DNA from: Actinomycetota bacterium
GTDB taxonomy: Bacteria > Actinomycetota > Acidimicrobiia > Acidimicrobiales > MedAcidi-G1
Assembly (NCBI GenBank): GCA_014381745.1
Contig: JACNLA010000017.1
Coordinates: forward strand, 5,472 to 69,471
Direction of reading: 5' to 3'
DNA length: 64,000 nt
Under the pieces are notes generated by a model. It saw only the letters and a list, made by a program, of their open reading frames with translations, did not search any database and had not been told where the DNA came from. A program made the position numbers and the translations under genes. This document shows positions 1 through 11,063 of the stretch, in pieces (position 1 is the stretch's first letter; each line of letters starts with the position of its first letter).

Positions 1-645
1 TCGGGGCCAGATGTGGAGGGCCTCCCTCTCGATCTGACAGCCACCGTCGGAGCCCGCAGGCATTGTCAGCTCCTTGTAGCCGTGTTCAAGAGGCTCAAGG
101 TCGACCCGTCCACCGTTTGCTCCCACGACGGAGTCACGGACGGCCGATGCGGATCCGTCCGTACCGAACACGGTCGTAAAGGGAACGTGGCTCGTCTGGC
201 CGGATGTCGAGTTGGTGAAGTGGAGGGTTCCCCCGTCGAAGTCGACCCCGCGACAGCGCATGTCGAAGTGGATGTCAACCTGTCCGGTGGCCTCCGCCGC
301 ATCCAACAGGATGCTTGTGAGAGCGGTGCGTGACACCGAGCTGATGTACTCGTGCGGACGGCTGCCGTAGGGCTGCATCGAGGTGCCACCATCGTCGTCG
401 TGGATCAGCCTCCCCATCATCGGGATCAGGATCTCCTCGACCTGCGGCATCACCCCCACCTCCCTGAGCGCCTCGATTCCACGGGTGGCAAGAGCCAGGT
501 TGATGGACCGACCGGCCCAGATGTCGGTGGTACGCATGTCGGGACGGCTCTCGTACATGGTCACGGACACGCCCTGACGGGCGAGCAGGATTGAGAGCAT
601 CGACCCGGCCGGCCCCGCTCCCACGATCGTCACGTGGCCGGTCAC
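1..645 (-). CDS. kmo: Kynurenine 3-monooxygenase, N-terminal part (cut by window edge)
   Basis: FAD enzyme that hydroxylates L-kynurenine to 3-hydroxykynurenine with NADPH and O2. The 215 visible residues start VTGHVTIVGAGPAGSML, a Rossmann FAD-binding GxGxxG motif, followed by RSINLALATRG, which is characteristic of this enzyme rather than of other flavin monooxygenases, and end at a conserved LHIWPR. The GTG start overlaps the kynureninase stop by 4 nt (GTGA), so the two are translationally coupled. It is the last visible gene of a minus-strand run that makes 3-hydroxyanthranilate and cleaves it. The C-terminal half lies outside the window. Confidence 0.9.
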   Translation of the reverse strand, partial: MTGHVTIVGAGPAGSMLSILLARQGVSVTMYESRPDMRTTDIWAGRSINLALATRGIEALREVGVMPQVEEILIPMMGRLIHDDDGGTSMQPYGSRPHEYISSVSRTALTSILLDAAEATGQVDIHFDMRCRGVDFDGGTLHFTNSTSGQTSHVPFTTVFGTDGSASAVRDSVVGANGGRVDLEPLEHGYKELTMPAGSDGGCQIEREALHIWPR

Positions 646-1937
646 GACAGGATCCCGTCCAGAATCTGGACAAAGCGGTGGATATCGCTGAAGGAGTTGT
701 AGAGCGGCACCGCTGCGATCCGGATGACGTCGGGATGCCGCCAGTCGCATGCCACCCCAGCCGACTCCAGTGCGTCGAACACGCCCCTGCCTGCGTGCCC
801 CTCGGCCACCACCCTCAGGGAATACTGACAACCCCTCTGGGCGAACGACCGGGGGGTAATGGACTCGACCCGGCCAGCCAGCACCGCGTCCAACAGATAG
901 TCCAGGTAGGCGATCTGCCTCTCGCTCTTGTCGCGCAGCGGCCCCATTCCGCCTGCCTTTTCAAACACCTCGAGTGAGGCGCGGATTGGCGCCATTGAGA
1001 AGACGGGAGGGTTGGAGAGCTGCCACGCCTCGGCTGTCGGGATCGGATCAAACACCGTCTCCATCTGGAAGCGAGTCTCCTTGTCGGTGCCCCACCAGCC
1101 CTCGAAGCGGTTGATGTCGGTCCTGCCGAGGTGGCGTTCGTGAACGAAGCAACCGGCCGTAGCACCCGGACCGGAGTTGAGGTACTTGTAGGTGCACCAG
1201 GCAGCGAAGTCCATGTTGGCGTCGTGCAGGTTCAGGGGGATGTTGCCGACGGCGTGGGCCAGGTCGAAGCCGACCAGGGCGCCGACGCCATGGGCCGTGT
1301 CGACTATCTCGGCCATTGGGAACACCTGGCCTGTGTAGTAATGCACCCCGGGCAACAGAACCAGGGCCAACTGGTCACCGTGTTCGGCAATCTCCGCCGC
1401 GATGTCGTCAATGTGCAAGAGGTCCTCGCCGGGGCGGGGCGACACGGTCACCAGGGCCTCCTCGGCCGTCCTGCCGTGGTGGCGTACCTGGGACGCCACA
1501 GCGAAGTGGTCCGAAGGAAAGGCGTGCTCCTCGATGAGCACCTTGAAACGCTCCGTCGTCGGTCGGTAGAAGCTGGTCATGAGCAGGTGGAGGTTCACGG
1601 TCAGGCCGTTCATGACCACCACCTCGGAAGGCAGCGCCCCCACCAGGGTCGCCATCTGGTCGGTAAGGGACTCCTCGTAGGACTCCCAGGGAAACGTCGG
1701 CTCCACATCGGTGTCGACGTGGCCCTTCACGCCCAGACGACCCCACTTGTCCAGTTCGGCATCTACATAGGCCCGCACTGCCCTGGGCTGGAGCCCCAGC
1801 GAGTTGCCGACAAGGTAGATCTCCTCTTCGCCCCCCGGGGTGACGGGAAAGATGAACTCATCGCGAAGGTGCGCCAGCGGATCCTCGGCATCAAGACGTG
1901 CAGCACAAGTAGACGAGGCGTCGAACTGCTCAGACAT
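642..1937 (-). CDS. kynU: Kynureninase
   Basis: PLP-dependent hydrolase that splits kynurenine or 3-hydroxykynurenine into (3-hydroxy)anthranilate and alanine. About 431 residues, normal for the family. The PLP lysine lies in AAWCTYKYLNSGPG, a kynureninase signature, and FEGWWGTDKETRFQM is also typical. I chose the ATG that gives MSEQFDAS; the reading frame is open to a TTG at 1973, but there the Shine-Dalgarno-like GGAGG touches the start codon with no spacer. The gene sits between the 3-hydroxyanthranilate dioxygenase gene and kmo with tiny gaps or overlaps, as one transcript. Confidence 0.93.
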   Translation of the reverse strand: MSEQFDASSTCAARLDAEDPLAHLRDEFIFPVTPGGEEEIYLVGNSLGLQPRAVRAYVDAELDKWGRLGVKGHVDTDVEPTFPWESYEESLTDQMATLVGALPSEVVVMNGLTVNLHLLMTSFYRPTTERFKVLIEEHAFPSDHFAVASQVRHHGRTAEEALVTVSPRPGEDLLHIDDIAAEIAEHGDQLALVLLPGVHYYTGQVFPMAEIVDTAHGVGALVGFDLAHAVGNIPLNLHDANMDFAAWCTYKYLNSGPGATAGCFVHERHLGRTDINRFEGWWGTDKETRFQMETVFDPIPTAEAWQLSNPPVFSMAPIRASLEVFEKAGGMGPLRDKSERQIAYLDYLLDAVLAGRVESITPRSFAQRGCQYSLRVVAEGHAGRGVFDALESAGVACDWRHPDVIRIAAVPLYNSFSDIHRFVQILDGILS

Positions 1938-1979
1938 CGCCGACCCCGGCAGAGAAAAGTGAATGGAGGTCAACCTCCA

Positions 1980-3693
<1,714 letters not shown>

Positions 3694-3767
3694 CGGTGCC
3701 CGGATCCTGACACAGCGGGGGCCTATTGGGCACTACCGAAAGCGGCCCCTTATGCCAGACTGCGCCG

Positions 3768-4973
3768 ATGCAAATCGGCGGCACGCACAAGGGACCGAAC
3801 CTGGCCCCCTACTACCTCATTGTGTTCGGGATGTCTGCGGGCCTCGGCGGGGTCGTGGCCCTGCTGGCCGAGTTGAAACACGAGTTGGGCTTCTCCGATT
3901 TCGGCATCGGAATCGCAATTGCCACCGGCTTCGCCACGGCATTCGTCGCCAGCCTCATAATGGCTCCACTCGCAGACCGGGGAAAGTCGCCACAGTTGTT
4001 GAAGTTGGCGCTGACAATCGGCGCCGGTGCTCTGGTTGTGCTGGCCGTTGGCGACCAGTTGTGGCACTACGTCCTGGGCCGTGCCGCCTTCGGTTTCGCC
4101 CTCGGTGCGGGAAGCCCGGCGGCACGCCGGACCGTGATCATCGCCGACCCGAACAACCTGGGACGCAACCTCGGCCGGCTCGGTGCCTACGACGTGGCGG
4201 GGTTCGTCGCAGCGCCGCTCGCAGCCGTAGCCGTCACCGCCATCGGCGGCTTCCGTGCGTGGTTTTGGGTTTCGGCTGCCTTCCTGTTGTTGCTGCTCCC
4301 AGCGGCCTTCCGGGCCCAACCCGACACTGCCGCGCAGGACACCGAGCGACTCGGGATGAAGGGCCTGTTGCGGGTCCGGCGACTAATCGGCGCACTCTGC
4401 ATCGGCTCGGCCTACTTCGTCCTGATCGGGACGTTCGAGTCGGTGTGGGTCCTGGAACTGGACTCCAGGGGAGCCTCCCAGGCACTCATCGGGTTTGCGT
4501 TGACCATTGCCGCCGTGCCAATTCCGATCTTCTCGCCGATCGGCGGCATCCTCGCCCAGCGGTACGGGGCACGCCGGTGGTCGGTGGGAACGCTGGCCAT
4601 CATGACCGTCGTTGTAGCGTTCTACGGGATCGTCCCAGGTGCGTGGGCCCTGATAGTCCTCACCAGCGCCACCTCGGTCGTCGAGGGATTCGGCTTCCCA
4701 TCGACGCCGATGCTGGCATCCGCCGCTGTACCCGAGGAACGACAGGCTGCAGCCCAGGGCCTGATGACCGCGGTCGAGGTTGCGACGGGTGCCGTAGCAT
4801 CCCTCGCATTTGCCGCCGTCTACAGCGCCACCAGCGACACGACCGTCTGGATCGCGACGTCTTCTGTCATGGCTCTGCTTCTGGTGGTCGGAGCCGTCCT
4901 AACACGACCGGAGGACCACCAACCGGTACGGCCCGGCGTACCATTTGGCACGATCAGGAGGCTGTTCAGATGA
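3768..4973 (+). CDS. MFS transporter
   Basis: Major facilitator permease of about 401 residues with twelve predictable membrane spans and the loop 2-3 motif APLADRGKSPQ. The start MQIGGTHKGPN was taken because the six-residue-rich segment before it (from 3726) has no membrane or family similarity. The stop overlaps the start of the downstream aminotransferase gene (ATGA), which links transport with amino-group transfer; it may move an amine, amino acid or keto acid. A CAGACT box 6 nt before the ATG resembles the leaderless -10 boxes elsewhere in the window but lacks the first T. Substrate unknown. Confidence 0.8.
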   Translation: MQIGGTHKGPNLAPYYLIVFGMSAGLGGVVALLAELKHELGFSDFGIGIAIATGFATAFVASLIMAPLADRGKSPQLLKLALTIGAGALVVLAVGDQLWHYVLGRAAFGFALGAGSPAARRTVIIADPNNLGRNLGRLGAYDVAGFVAAPLAAVAVTAIGGFRAWFWVSAAFLLLLLPAAFRAQPDTAAQDTERLGMKGLLRVRRLIGALCIGSAYFVLIGTFESVWVLELDSRGASQALIGFALTIAAVPIPIFSPIGGILAQRYGARRWSVGTLAIMTVVVAFYGIVPGAWALIVLTSATSVVEGFGFPSTPMLASAAVPEERQAAAQGLMTAVEVATGAVASLAFAAVYSATSDTTVWIATSSVMALLLVVGAVLTRPEDHQPVRPGVPFGTIRRLFR

Positions 4974-6175
4974 CCAACGCACTGCTTCACCCATTCTCCC
5001 CACCAGCCAAGCCCGAGGCCGACTACCTCGAGATCGTGCGAGGTGAGGGCTCCCTCGTCTTTGACGCCGCCGGCAGGGACTACGTCGACGGAATTGCCAA
5101 CCTGTGGCTCTGCCAGGTAGGCCACGGCCGCACCGAGATAATCGACGCCGTCACCGCCCAGATGCGCCAGATTGAGGCCTACAACACGTTTGCGCCGTTC
5201 ACCAGCGGGCCGGCGGCGCGGGTTGCCGAGATGATCGTGGAACGTTCGCCGCACCCCGACGGGCGCGTCTTCCTAGGCTGCTCGGGATCCGAAGCGGTCG
5301 ATACTGCCCTCAAGTTGGCCAGGCTGGTCCAACAGCGCCGCGGCCACGAGGGCCGACAGATCATCGTGAAGCGCACCAACGGCTACCACGGCACCAACTT
5401 CGGCGGCACGTCGGCTCAGGGCATTGCCTTGAACCGCGAGGGTTGGGGTGACCTTGTTCCCCACTTCATCGAGGTTCCCCACGATGACCTCGAGGCGGCA
5501 GCAACGGTGTTCGCCGAACACGGTGATCGCATCGCCGCAGTGCTCACCGAACCGGTTCAGGGCGCAGGCGGTGTGTACCCGCCGGTCGACGGCTACCTCG
5601 AGGGTCTGCGCCGTCTCTGCGACGACAACGGAGCCCTGCTCATCTTCGACGAGGTGATCTGTGGGTTCGGACGGACCGGCCAGTGGTTCGGCGCCCAGAC
5701 CTTTGGCGTCACCCCCGACCTGATGACCTTCGCCAAAGGCGTCACATCCGGCTACCAGCCGCTCTCAGGTGTGATCGTCTCGCGTGCCGTGTGCAACGAA
5801 CTCGAGGAGCCCGGCTTCCTGCTCCGCACCGGCTACACCTACTCGGGCCATCAGGCATCCTGTGCCGCCGGCATAGCCAACATCGAGCTGATGGAGGCCG
5901 AAGGGCTGGTGGGCCGGGTCGACAACATCGGTGAGCGTCTGAGGGCCGGCCTCGCGGCCCTCGAGGGCGACGGCCTGATCAAGTCATGGCGCGGCATGGG
6001 AGCCATCTACGCGGCCGAGCTGGGCCGTGACGCCGTTCCGGCACGAGACAAGATGCTCGAGGCCGGGGTCATCCTGCGGCCAATGGGCACCTGTCTGGCC
6101 ATCTGTCCGCCTCTCGTCATCACCGACGACGAGATCGGCCGCATCATCGACGCCATGGCCGACGCCCTGCGGTAG
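4970..6175 (+). CDS. Class III PLP-dependent aminotransferase
   Basis: Fold type I omega-aminotransferase of 401 residues. It shows the class III pattern: YVDGIANLWLCQVGHG near the N-terminus, GCSGSEAVDTALKLAR (phosphate loop), LLIFDEVICGFGRTG (cofactor Asp) and the PLP lysine in MTFAKGVTSGYQPLSG. AGGAG lies 6-10 nt before the ATG, and the start overlaps the MFS stop. Together with the second aminotransferase, the Pot transporter and PuuB-like oxidases nearby it probably acts on a diamine or omega-amino acid; the exact donor cannot be read from the sequence. Confidence 0.88.
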   Translation: MTNALLHPFSPPAKPEADYLEIVRGEGSLVFDAAGRDYVDGIANLWLCQVGHGRTEIIDAVTAQMRQIEAYNTFAPFTSGPAARVAEMIVERSPHPDGRVFLGCSGSEAVDTALKLARLVQQRRGHEGRQIIVKRTNGYHGTNFGGTSAQGIALNREGWGDLVPHFIEVPHDDLEAAATVFAEHGDRIAAVLTEPVQGAGGVYPPVDGYLEGLRRLCDDNGALLIFDEVICGFGRTGQWFGAQTFGVTPDLMTFAKGVTSGYQPLSGVIVSRAVCNELEEPGFLLRTGYTYSGHQASCAAGIANIELMEAEGLVGRVDNIGERLRAGLAALEGDGLIKSWRGMGAIYAAELGRDAVPARDKMLEAGVILRPMGTCLAICPPLVITDDEIGRIIDAMADALR

Positions 6176-6192
6176 GTCGCATCTGGGGTCGG

Positions 6193-6663
6193 TCAGCCAG
6201 TACCCCACGAGAACACCAACTTCTCCATTTTCAGAATCGAAGAAACCTCGGTGGAGGTGACGCCGTCAATCGAACGGATCCGGTCGTTCACCAACTCCAA
6301 CAGAGCCTCGTTGTCAGCGCAGATCACCTCGGCAAGCACGTCGAAGCGCCCTGCCGTGATGAGCACGTACTCTGATTCCTCCAGTTCGGCAACGGCGGCG
6401 GCCACGGCACGAACATCGCCCGTTACGGCTATGCCGACCATGGCCTGGGTAGTCAACCCAAGGCTGAGCGGGTCTGTCACGGCAACGACCTGCATCACCC
6501 CGCGCTCGGTGAGACGCTTCACCCGCTGCCTCACGGCCGCCTGGGAGAGACCAACCTTCGGAGACAGTTGAGCGAACGGGATACGGCCATCAACCTGAAG
6601 TTCGCGGATGATCGCCTTGTCGACCTCATCAAGCTGGAAGACCTCGCTGCGGTCAGAGGGCAT
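6193..6663 (-). CDS. Lrp/AsnC family transcriptional regulator
   Basis: A 156-residue feast/famine regulator: N-terminal winged HTH (DEVDKAIIRELQVDGRIPFA, then LSQAAVRQRVKRL as recognition helix) and a C-terminal RAM ligand domain (residues about 75-150, GRFDVLAEVICAD and IRSIDGVTSTEV). It starts 6 nt after the end of the minus-strand aminotransferase gene, so it is probably co-transcribed with it and responds to an amino acid or amine used by the island. It converges on the plus-strand aminotransferase with only 17 nt between stops. Confidence 0.9.
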   Translation of the reverse strand: MPSDRSEVFQLDEVDKAIIRELQVDGRIPFAQLSPKVGLSQAAVRQRVKRLTERGVMQVVAVTDPLSLGLTTQAMVGIAVTGDVRAVAAAVAELEESEYVLITAGRFDVLAEVICADNEALLELVNDRIRSIDGVTSTEVSSILKMEKLVFSWGTG

Positions 6664-6669
6664 GACCGG

Positions 6670-8049
6670 TCAGGCCTCCATCTCGGCCATCGCCCCGGTC
6701 AGGGCCTGGCGAAGCTTGTCGTTGATCTCGTCGAACTGCTCCGGGCCGGCAATGAGGGGTGGGGACAACTGGATAACCGGCTCGCCACGGTCGTCGGCCC
6801 GGCAGATGAGACCAAGCTCCAACAGGCGATTCGAGAGGAAGCCCCGCAGCAGTCGTTCACGCTCCTCGTCGCTGAACGACTCTCGACCTTCACGGTTCTT
6901 GACCAACTCGATGCCGTAGAAGTAGCCGGCACCACGGATGTCTCCGACAATCGGAAGGTCCGACAGATCATCAAGAGCGGCGCGAAAGGCAACCTCGTTT
7001 CGCTGAACGTGGCCGAGGATGTCCTCGTCCTCGAAGATCTTCAGGTTTGCCAGCGCCACCGCACAACTCACGGGGTGGCCGGCGAAGGTGATTCCGTGCA
7101 GGAAGGAATCGCCCGTTCCCACGAACGGCTCTGCGACCCTGTCGCTCACCAGCATGGCTCCCAACGGCGAATAGCCCGAGGTCAACCCCTTAGCCACCGT
7201 GATCATGTCCGGCTGGTAGTCGTAGCGCTGGCATCCGAACATGTGTCCGATCCGACCGAAGGCACAGATCACCTCGTCGGACACCAGCAGCACCCCGTGC
7301 CTGTCACAGATCTCGCGGACCCTCGCCCAGTAGCCGGGAGGGGGCGTGAAGCAACCTCCGGCGTTCTGCACCGGTTCGAGGAACACGGCAGCCACCGTTT
7401 CAGGGCCCTCCCTCAGGATCGCCTCCTCGATGGCGTCTGCAGCGTGCAGCGTGCAGTGCGGATCGTTCTGGCAGGTCGGACACCTGTAGTGGTTCGTCTC
7501 AGGGACCTTCACGGCACCGGGAACGAGCGGTTCGAACACCTCCTTGATCGAATCCAGGCCAGTGATCGAAAGTGCCCCCATTGTCGTTCCGTGGTAGGCG
7601 AGGTTGCGGCTGATCACCTTGATCCGCTCCGGTTGGCCCTTCAACTTGAAGTACTGGCGGGCCAACTTCCAGGCCGATTCGACCGCCTCAGAGCCACCGG
7701 TGGTGAAGAACACCCGGTTGATGTCACCCGGGGCCAACTCGGCCAACTTTGCCGACAGCTCGATCGCCGACGGATGACCGTATGTCCAGATCGGGAAGTA
7801 CGCCAGGGTCGCAGCCTGATCACCGGCGGCACGGGCCAACTCGGGTCGACCGTGGCCAAGCTGGCTCACGAACAGCCCCGCAAGGCCGTCCAGGTAGCGG
7901 TTGCCCTCGGCATCCCACACGTAGCAGCCGTCACCACGCTCGATGACACGCGTGCCGTCGATCGTGTTCTTGAGGACGCTGAAGTGCCCCCAGAGGTGGC
8001 GCTCGGCCAACTCGGCGAGGCGTACGTGTTCGCTGTCGATTCCGGTCAC
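6670..8049 (-). CDS. Class III aminotransferase, polyamine/omega-amino acid type
   Basis: PLP enzyme of 459 residues. Motifs: YVWDAEGNRYLDGLAGLF, TTGGSEAVESAWKLARQY, VLLVSDEVICAFGRIG and the PLP lysine in MITVAKGLTSGYSPLGA. It carries an unusual Cys-rich insert HYRCPTCQNDPHCTLHAAD (about residues 184-202) that could bind a metal. GTG start, preceded by AGAGGA at a good distance. It lies downstream of potD on the same strand with a hairpin in the 114-nt gap, and upstream of the Lrp gene. The family includes putrescine/spermidine-pyruvate and taurine-pyruvate aminotransferases; the neighbours favour an amine donor. Confidence 0.88.
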   Translation of the reverse strand: MTGIDSEHVRLAELAERHLWGHFSVLKNTIDGTRVIERGDGCYVWDAEGNRYLDGLAGLFVSQLGHGRPELARAAGDQAATLAYFPIWTYGHPSAIELSAKLAELAPGDINRVFFTTGGSEAVESAWKLARQYFKLKGQPERIKVISRNLAYHGTTMGALSITGLDSIKEVFEPLVPGAVKVPETNHYRCPTCQNDPHCTLHAADAIEEAILREGPETVAAVFLEPVQNAGGCFTPPPGYWARVREICDRHGVLLVSDEVICAFGRIGHMFGCQRYDYQPDMITVAKGLTSGYSPLGAMLVSDRVAEPFVGTGDSFLHGITFAGHPVSCAVALANLKIFEDEDILGHVQRNEVAFRAALDDLSDLPIVGDIRGAGYFYGIELVKNREGRESFSDEERERLLRGFLSNRLLELGLICRADDRGEPVIQLSPPLIAGPEQFDEINDKLRQALTGAMAEMEA

Positions 8050-8112
8050 TGCCTGTCCTCTTTTCGCTGGTAATGCCCGGTCACCTGGAAGAAACCGGTT
8101 TCGTCCCCGGTC

Positions 8113-8148
8113 TCCGGACCGACCCGCCCAGGGGCCGGCCGGTCCGGA
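8113..8148 (-). terminator. Possible terminator hairpin after potD-like gene
   Basis: Perfect 9-bp inverted repeat TCCGGACCG / CGGTCCGGA with an 18-nt GC-rich loop, placed 16 nt after the stop of the potD-like gene in the direction of transcription. No U-run follows, so it may only attenuate transcription or stabilise the mRNA end before the aminotransferase gene. Confidence 0.4.
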
Positions 8149-8163
8149 AAGTGGGGAAACGTG

Positions 8164-9252
8164 TCAGGAACGCGCCCTCGACAACGCGTCCGTGTACTCA
8201 ATCTCGAAGTCGCCGGTGTCCTCAATGAACTCCAGTTTCGACATGTCCGTCGGGTAGATGATCGGGTTGTCAAGGACCTCCTGATCGATGAACGCCTCTG
8301 CCGCCGCGTTGGGGCTGGCGTACCAGTTGAAGTTGGTCAACTGAGCGCCGTTCTCAGCGTCGAGCAGGAAGTTCATGAATGCGAACGCCGTGCACGGATG
8401 CGGGGCGTCGGTCAGAACCGCCATGTTGTCCACCCAGATGGTTCCGCCCTCGTCGGGCACGAAGTAGTCATAGGTGCTGTCGCCCTCCTCGAAGTCCCAG
8501 AGGAAGTTCCCGCTGTAGCCGTGACCAACAACCGTCTCACCGAGCACGATCAACTCGCTGTACTGGTCCGAGTCAAATGCAGCCACACGATCGACGGCAT
8601 CGGCGACGACCTTCTCGGCCTCAGCCAACTCCGACTTGCTGGTCGAGTTGAGCGAGTAACCCAGGTACTTGAGAGCAGCACCCATTGTCTCGCGCGGATC
8701 GTCCAGGATCGAGATCCTTCCAGACAGGCCGTACTGGTCGGCAACTGCCTCGTCGAAAAGGAGGCCCCATGTGTGCGGTACGTCCTCACCGGTCACGCCC
8801 GTGTCGACACCGATACCCGTTGTGCCCCACTGGTATGCAGCCGTGTAGACGGCGCCGGGGTCATAGGGCGGGTTGGCGAACCGCTCTGCGACGTTGGCCT
8901 TGTTCGGCACAGCCGCTTCGGAGACAGGCTGAATCATCTTCTCTGAGATGAGGATCGAGACCATGTAGTCCGAGGGGATGATCATGTCGTAGCCGGAACC
9001 ACCCGCTTCGACCCGGCCGAACATCTCCTCGTTTGACGGGTAGAAGTCCTCGGTGACCGTCACCCCGGCCTCCTCCTGGAAGGCGGCAATCAGTTCCGGG
9101 TCCATGTACTCGGACCAGTTGTAAAAGGCCAGATCGCCATCGGTCTGACCTGCATCACAGTCCGCCTGGGCCACATCGTCGTCGTCGCCACAGGCGGCGG
9201 CCACGATGGAGAACGCCGTAATCACGGCTACCAGGCTCATCCACTTCTTCAT
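8164..9252 (-). CDS. Polyamine ABC transporter, substrate-binding lipoprotein (PotD-like)
   Basis: Extracytoplasmic binding protein of 362 residues that delivers spermidine/putrescine-like ligands to the two permeases upstream. It begins MKKWMSLVAVITAFSIVAAAC: a lipoprotein signal peptide with lipobox VAAAC (Cys21) and an acidic linker. Then FYNWSEYMDPELIAAFQEE, the hallmark opening of PotD/PotF proteins (YNWSEY), and EGDSTYDYFVPDEGGTIW. RBS GGGGAGGA precedes the ATG; the open frame before it is not used. It is the last gene of a potA-B-C-D order on the minus strand. Confidence 0.9.
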   Translation of the reverse strand: MKKWMSLVAVITAFSIVAAACGDDDDVAQADCDAGQTDGDLAFYNWSEYMDPELIAAFQEEAGVTVTEDFYPSNEEMFGRVEAGGSGYDMIIPSDYMVSILISEKMIQPVSEAAVPNKANVAERFANPPYDPGAVYTAAYQWGTTGIGVDTGVTGEDVPHTWGLLFDEAVADQYGLSGRISILDDPRETMGAALKYLGYSLNSTSKSELAEAEKVVADAVDRVAAFDSDQYSELIVLGETVVGHGYSGNFLWDFEEGDSTYDYFVPDEGGTIWVDNMAVLTDAPHPCTAFAFMNFLLDAENGAQLTNFNWYASPNAAAEAFIDQEVLDNPIIYPTDMSKLEFIEDTGDFEIEYTDALSRARS

Positions 9253-9301
9253 TGGGTTTCCTCCCCACTCATTCCGGTGGCCGGGCGGTTGCCAGGCCAC
9301 T

Positions 9302-10153
9302 TCACCTCTTTCGCGAGCTGGTGGCTCGCTCGAGGACCAGGGACGCCATGACCAGGGTCATTGACGCCGCAAGGATCACTACGGACACTGCGTTGATGAG
9401 GGGACTTACCCCCTTGCGCAGCATCCCGAACACGTAGACCGATACGGGTGTCGCCCCCACTGCGGAGACGAAGCTTGAGACGACTACGTCGTCCAGCGAG
9501 AGCGTGACGGCCAGAAGGGCACCACCCAGAACTCCAGGCATGATCTGAGGGAGCGTGACGCGCCGGAACGCCTGCCACCGGCTGGCATACAGGTCGGCGG
9601 CGGCCTCCTCCATGGCCTCGTCAAGGTTGGCAAGACGCGCCCGAACTACTACCGAGACAAAGGAGATGTTGAAGGCCACATGCGACAGCACGAGCTTCTC
9701 CAGTCCGTTCGTCAGGTCGACGCCCGGGATGACGTTGAACAACTGCGCCGTCTCGCCGAAGAACACCAGCATCATCACGGCCATGGTGACGTCTGGAATG
9801 ATGATGGGCAGGTAGAGGACGGCGTCGAAGGCCTTTTGTCCCCACCACCGGAAGCGCTCAATCGAGAGTGCGGCGAGGGTGCCCAGCACAACCGAGATCA
9901 CGGTCGAGGCGGCACAGATCTTGACCGAGACCCAGAGCGAAGACTGGATGTTGTCGTTTTGGACGAACGCCTCGTACCAGCGAAGCGAGAAGCCGCTCCA
10001 CCTACCGACCAGATGGCTCTCGTTGAACGAATAGAAGACCAAGACGATGATCGGTGCGTAGAAGAAGGCGTAGACGAGCGCCGAGTGGCCACGTAGCAGC
10101 CATCTGGTTGCCCCCATCGGTTCGGCCGTCGAGAGTGCTACACCCTTTCCCAT
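9302..10153 (-). CDS. Polyamine ABC transporter permease (PotC-like)
   Basis: Integral membrane permease, 283 residues, six predicted spans. It has the EAA-type coupling loop EAAADLYASRWQAFRRVTLP (about residues 183-202) that contacts the ATPase, and SLDDVVVSSFVSAVGATPV, which is typical of PotC/PotI. It follows the PotB-like gene by 34 nt and precedes the binding-protein gene by 49 nt, all in one operon. The substrate class is inferred from the PotD-like partner. Confidence 0.9.
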   Translation of the reverse strand: MGKGVALSTAEPMGATRWLLRGHSALVYAFFYAPIIVLVFYSFNESHLVGRWSGFSLRWYEAFVQNDNIQSSLWVSVKICAASTVISVVLGTLAALSIERFRWWGQKAFDAVLYLPIIIPDVTMAVMMLVFFGETAQLFNVIPGVDLTNGLEKLVLSHVAFNISFVSVVVRARLANLDEAMEEAAADLYASRWQAFRRVTLPQIMPGVLGGALLAVTLSLDDVVVSSFVSAVGATPVSVYVFGMLRKGVSPLINAVSVVILAASMTLVMASLVLERATSSRKR

Positions 10154-10187
10154 CAGCCCATCACCACCACGGCGAGCCGCGACCGCA

Positions 10188-11063
10188 TCACAGGCTCCTT
10201 CCGCCCTGGCGGAAGTAGACGAGGGTTCCCATCAACATGACAACCAGCACCAGCACGGACAGCGATGACCCAAGCGGCCCGTTTCTGGCATCCATGAACT
10301 GGTCGACGATGTAGCTGCCCATCAGGCCCTTCTTGTTTCCGCCGAGGATGGCCGGCGTGACATAGGCACCAAACGAGGGAACGAACACGAGAATCGAGCC
10401 TGCTATCACGCCCGGCTTCGACAGCGGCCAGACCACCCGCCTGAAAGCCGACCAACCCGATGCATAGAGGTCACGGGCACCCTCAACGAGGCTCCAGTCG
10501 ATCCGCTCGATGGCCGCATAGAGCGGCAACACCATGAACGGGAGGTATCCGTAGACGAGGCCGATTATCACGGCCTTGTTGGTGAACAGGATTCGGCCGT
10601 CGCCCAGGCCCGCCCCGGACATGATCCTGGTGAAGATGCCGTCGCTGTCCAGCAGAACACGCCAGGCATAGGTCCGAATGAGGAAGTTGGACCAGAACGG
10701 GATCATGACGCCCACGAGCAGCATGTTTCTCGTGGCCGGCCTACGGGTGGAGATGAAGTAGGCGAGGGGGTAGGCCAGCGCCAGGCTCAAGATGGTCGTG
10801 ACGGCAGCGATCCAGAGCGATCTGAACGCCACTGCCCGGACGACGGTCTCACCGAGGCGTTCATAGGCCTCGAGGTTCCAGCCTGCCAGCTCGGTGCGAC
10901 CGGTGCGGGTGCGCGTCGCAAACGAGTACATGACCACGAACCCAAGTGGAATCACGAAGAAGACGAATAGGTAGATCATTGCGGGCAACCCCATGAGGAG
11001 GCCCTGTCGCGACCGTGCGCGCTCAGCCTGGTGCTCTAGGCCCGGCTCGACCACGACGTCCAT
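10188..11063 (-). CDS. Polyamine ABC transporter permease (PotB-like)
   Basis: Permease of 291 residues with six predicted spans (first at about residues 25-45, LPAMIYLFVFFVIPLGFVV) and the coupling loop EGARDLYASGWSAFRRVVWP. The segment FWSNFLIRTYAWRVLL is a strong PotB/PotH signature. The ATG overlaps the last base of the ATPase stop codon, so translation is coupled. It pairs with the PotC-like permease to form a heterodimeric channel. Confidence 0.9.
   Translation of the reverse strand: MDVVVEPGLEHQAERARSRQGLLMGLPAMIYLFVFFVIPLGFVVMYSFATRTRTGRTELAGWNLEAYERLGETVVRAVAFRSLWIAAVTTILSLALAYPLAYFISTRRPATRNMLLVGVMIPFWSNFLIRTYAWRVLLDSDGIFTRIMSGAGLGDGRILFTNKAVIIGLVYGYLPFMVLPLYAAIERIDWSLVEGARDLYASGWSAFRRVVWPLSKPGVIAGSILVFVPSFGAYVTPAILGGNKKGLMGSYIVDQFMDARNGPLGSSLSVLVLVVMLMGTLVYFRQGGRSL

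Noticed and set aside
6670-8049. Taurine-pyruvate aminotransferase as partner of xsc
   Set aside because: More than 50 kb from xsc and embedded in a polyamine island; motifs do not tell the two apart.
6568-8073. 501-codon plus-strand frame opposite the aminotransferase
   Set aside because: Antisense shadow with low-complexity composition and no recognisable domain.
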